64,000 nucleotides of DNA from positions 124,001-188,000 of the forward strand of contig CAJXVS010000008.1 in assembly GCA_913061265.1 (NCBI GenBank), given 5' to 3'. Below, piece by piece: positions 61,754 through 64,000 of the stretch. Position 1 is the stretch's first letter, and each line of letters starts with the position of its first letter. Below the pieces are notes generated by a model that worked only from the letters and a program-made list of their open reading frames with translations, made no database searches and had not been told where the DNA came from. The position numbers and the translations under genes are program-made. The DNA comes from an uncultured Halobacteriovorax sp. (GTDB taxonomy: Bacteria; Bdellovibrionota; Bacteriovoracia; Bacteriovoracales; Bacteriovoracaceae).

Positions 61754-62614
61754 CTAGTTATGTAAACTAACGTCAGTAGACTTGATATGAAGGTCTCGTT
61801 GAGGGAAAGGGATAGCGATATTTTCTTTTCTAAAAGCTTCGTCTATGGAGAACCTAATATCACTTTTCAATGATTCATTATCCCAAAGCTCTTTAGTCCA
61901 TACTCTTAACTCAAAGTTTAAAGAAGAGTCCCCAAAAGAGACAAAAATAACAGTTGGTCCTGGGTAATCTAGAACCTTAGCTTGGGCATTACCGACTTCT
62001 TTTAAAACAGATTCTACTTTTCGAGTATCTGTTCCATAGGCCACACCGACAGAGATATGGAGCCTAATTCTTTCTCCTGAAAAAGATTCATTAACGACTT
62101 GCTCAGCGATGAACTGTGAATTAGGAACGATGATAGTTATGTCATCTCTTGTATTAACCAAGGTTGACCTGGCGCCAATCTGTATGACTTTCCCAGAAAC
62201 ACCTTTTACTTCAACTAGGTCACCAAGCTTGATGGGTCTCTCAATTAAAATAATAAGTCCTGCAATAAAATTTTGAGTAATATTTTGTAGACCAAAACCA
62301 ATACCAACCATGAGGACAGCACCGAGAGCCGCCAATGAAGATAAAGAGACACCAACTGTGTCTAAAGTAATGAGGGTTCCTATGATGACAACCAAGTAGC
62401 GTGTAAAAGTTGATATGCTTCCCTTAACACCGGGGTCTATATCTTTTCCATCTAATAGATTCTTAATAAAACGCTCTGCCATTCGAGAAAGGATGACTGA
62501 GAGGTAAAAAACAATACAGGCCAAGATAAGGGACATAATAGAAAACTTGTTTCCACTTATCTCAAAAAGAGGTGTCCGAATTAAATTAAAAATCTTAGAT
62601 GCTGCTTCCCACAT
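61754..62614 (-). CDS. MscS-family channel protein
   Basis: 286 residues with three N-terminal membrane helices and the best-preserved MscS pore in the window: VLMVGIGFGLQNITQNFIAG, then ERPIKLGDLVEVKGVSGKV and DDITIIVPNSQF. The C-terminal vestibule domain is complete (about 175-286). It is a mechanosensitive valve guarding against hypo-osmotic shock. It follows a methyltransferase gene by 9 bp on the same strand. It is the third intact MscS homologue in 42 kb. Confidence 0.93.
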   Translation of the reverse strand: MWEAASKIFNLIRTPLFEISGNKFSIMSLILACIVFYLSVILSRMAERFIKNLLDGKDIDPGVKGSISTFTRYLVVIIGTLITLDTVGVSLSSLAALGAVLMVGIGFGLQNITQNFIAGLIILIERPIKLGDLVEVKGVSGKVIQIGARSTLVNTRDDITIIVPNSQFIAEQVVNESFSGERIRLHISVGVAYGTDTRKVESVLKEVGNAQAKVLDYPGPTVIFVSFGDSSLNFELRVWTKELWDNESLKSDIRFSIDEAFRKENIAIPFPQRDLHIKSTDVSLHN

Positions 62615-62623
62615 AGATATAGC

Positions 62624-63277
62624 TTAAAGGGAGATAGGCTTACTGGCAATTATTCTGAGGACCTGAGGATCCTCTAAAAGAGGTAATTCTCTATGATCGT
62701 GAGGGATCATACGAAGGTCCTCATGAACCCTAAGTTGTTCAATTCTAAAGCCGGCCAAGTTAAAGAGGTCTTCGATAAGCAGGCTTGGAAGGATCAAACG
62801 ACTGACCATATCACCTTTTCTAAGCTGGAAGGTCTTCTCATCAAAGCTAAATCCTTCTTCAAAGCTCATAGAAGAATGAGAGATCATGGTTTCTAAGAAG
62901 AAGAGTCCCCCCTCTTTTAGGGAAAGAAAACTATTTCTAAGGGCGCGCCTATACTCTTCGAAGTCATTCAAACAATGAAGAAGATGGGCGTCTAGTATAA
63001 AGGCGTATTTCTCCGGAGCTAGAAAGTCACAGATGCTTCCTTCATAAAAATCTGCAGAGACTTTAGAGTCTTTAAGTTCCCTAATCACAAGCGGATCAAT
63101 ATCTAGGCAATCAACAGGGCCTAAGGGACTAAAAAGATCTGGAAGGATGGGCTTTGATCCGCATCCAATTTCAAGATAGGGACCCTTTGGGTATTTAAAA
63201 AGACATGCTTCAAAGATAGGCCCTGTAAAGAAACTCTCTAGTCCAGGACCGTTATCATTACTTATATTATTCACCAT
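62624..63277 (-). CDS. class I SAM-dependent methyltransferase
   Basis: 217 residues. Motif I YLEIGCGSKPI, acidic end of strand 2 CLDIDPLVI, motif II-like EGSICDFL and a post-motif helix (ALRNSFLSLKEGGLFFLE) fit the Rossmann methyltransferase fold. The HD-like FILDAHLLHCL region is typical of small-molecule enzymes. Substrate unknown. It begins the two-gene unit with mscS downstream and follows the exported protein at 63303 on the same strand (25-bp gap). Confidence 0.85.
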   Translation of the reverse strand: MVNNISNDNGPGLESFFTGPIFEACLFKYPKGPYLEIGCGSKPILPDLFSPLGPVDCLDIDPLVIRELKDSKVSADFYEGSICDFLAPEKYAFILDAHLLHCLNDFEEYRRALRNSFLSLKEGGLFFLETMISHSSMSFEEGFSFDEKTFQLRKGDMVSRLILPSLLIEDLFNLAGFRIEQLRVHEDLRMIPHDHRELPLLEDPQVLRIIASKPISL

Positions 63278-63302
63278 TAATAAAAAGCCTTATAAAGGTG
63301 GC

Positions 63303-63929
63303 CTATTTCTTCTTCTTGGCAGACCAAGAGTCTGAAAGCAAGAAGCTAATAAACTCTGTGCTATTAGTAAGACCCTTCCATGCCCAGGTCTTAATTGAGT
63401 CCGGAACCGAGTAATTAGCATTAAGGGCCAAACGCCCATGACAAGAACTTAAAACAAATTGATAGAGTCCTTCGTGAGCATTCTTAAAAATATCATAAGG
63501 AACTGGCTTACTATTGTAATCATAAAAACTATGCTTATTTCCGTGGCTCGACCACATGATCAAACTGGTATCAACTGAATCAATGGCCGCTTCAAGATGA
63601 GCGACTTTCGCTTTAACATTCATCATCACTCTAAAACCAGAGTCTGAAAGGTAGTTCATGATGCCCCAGAGTTTTTGATACTCAGTTTGGGTCATAGATT
63701 GATCCTTCTTCCCTACGGCCAAGAGAATATAAAGGTCCCCAGCTGGATAAACGGACTTATTTCTAGAACCTTTGATATCCACTTGAATCAGCTCTTCAGG
63801 GAAATCAGTAGTGATCTTCTCTAGCTGAGATATAAAGGACTTAGAGTTACCGGCGGATAAATATTCAGTGGCAAATGCATTTGTATATAAAGATAGAAAG
63901 GCCAAAACAGCTAAGTGCTTAATAATCAT
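63303..63929 (-). CDS. exported clan-CD (caspase-like) protease candidate
   Basis: 208 residues with a signal peptide (about 1-20). Two paired motifs stand out: IMWSSHGNKHSF with His129, and VLSSCHGRLAL with Cys163, 34 residues later. A His-Gly then hydrophobic strand-SSC-x-G arrangement is the catalytic dyad pattern of clan CD peptidases (caspases, gingipains and related). The rest of the fold is not certain. AAAGGGGAA precedes the ATG. It would be a secreted or periplasmic enzyme; the catalytic identification is by pattern only. Confidence 0.5.
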   Translation of the reverse strand: MIIKHLAVLAFLSLYTNAFATEYLSAGNSKSFISQLEKITTDFPEELIQVDIKGSRNKSVYPAGDLYILLAVGKKDQSMTQTEYQKLWGIMNYLSDSGFRVMMNVKAKVAHLEAAIDSVDTSLIMWSSHGNKHSFYDYNSKPVPYDIFKNAHEGLYQFVLSSCHGRLALNANYSVPDSIKTWAWKGLTNSTEFISFLLSDSWSAKKKK

Positions 63930-64000
63930 ATAATTTCCCCTTTTGATTAGACCCAGAATCTATCAGCCACAGAAAAATACTCAATATTGATTGAAAAATT

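Noticed and set aside
1-64000. tRNA, rRNA, CRISPR, insertion sequence or prophage genes
   Set aside because: No cloverleaf-like segment, spaced repeat series, transposase or integrase motif was found by reading both strands; a covariance-model scan would be needed to be certain about tRNAs.

Overview
The window is A+T-rich, gene-dense bacterial chromosome with about 57 recognisable coding regions, short intergenic gaps and many overlapping operons. I saw no tRNA, rRNA, CRISPR array, insertion sequence or prophage. A very high share of genes encode exported, outer-membrane, lipoprotein or inner-membrane products. Sphingolipid-type enzymes, many secreted hydrolases and several PAS histidine kinases point to a Gram-negative bacterium of the Bdellovibrio-and-like-organisms type (Bacteriovorax/Peredibacter side of Bdellovibrionota). 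That placement is inference; no rRNA or marker phylogeny could be run.

Layout. 1-3.5 kb: ExbD (cut by the window edge) and ExbB, a zincin-like secreted protein, a cold-shock protein and a TonB-like protein. 3.5-6.8 kb: two tandem paralogous PAS histidine kinases. 6.9-8 kb: a MarC protein and a small Cys-rich secreted protein. 8.1-13.9 kb: a tight minus-strand operon with an EF-hand lipoprotein, a sphingosine-1-phosphate-lyase-like enzyme, a START-like exported protein, a ceramidase-like membrane protein and an outer-membrane-like protein. 14-16.2 kb: TetR regulator with a DUF819 membrane protein, then an ArsR regulator with an unannotated 39-residue Cys-rich peptide. 16.3-20.2 kb: exported proteins (CxxCH protein, trypsin-like protease, YceI-like). 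20.2-24.1 kb: an MscS channel coupled to a 1014-residue periplasmic coiled-coil/membrane/AAA+ ATPase. 24.1-26.4 kb: RimB-RimK-M14 cassette. 26.5-30.7 kb: CorA, a 49-residue UspA-like fragment, MscS and an AsmA-like protein, preceded by a PP2C fragment that abuts an oppositely oriented gene fragment.

31-37 kb: small zinc-ribbon protein, MnmA, M28 peptidase, a catalytically degenerate MnmA paralogue, an ABC-ATPase-like protein without a P-loop and an orphan cytosine-5 methyltransferase. 37-42.8 kb: a third histidine kinase, a two-gene ABC exporter and a lipoate ligase. 42.9-52.5 kb: pectinacetylesterase-like hydrolase, an envelope operon led by a 1168-residue exported protein, MtgA, and a large coiled-coil exported protein. 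52.5-54.5 kb: a GmhB-like HAD phosphatase with an unknown N-terminal domain, and a predicted PD-(D/E)XK protein. 54.6-61.1 kb: pyrimidine operon pyrB, fused carAB, pyrF and a pterin dehydratase. 61-64 kb: RDD protein, another MscS, a methyltransferase and a possible clan CD protease.

The strongest candidates for new biology are the AAA+/MscS pair, the sphingolipid-breakdown operon, the inactive MnmA paralogue, the ArsR/Cys-rich peptide unit, the mini-UspA in a channel operon, and a recurring promoter layout in which the -10 box sits 5-8 nt before the start codon, implying leaderless mRNAs.
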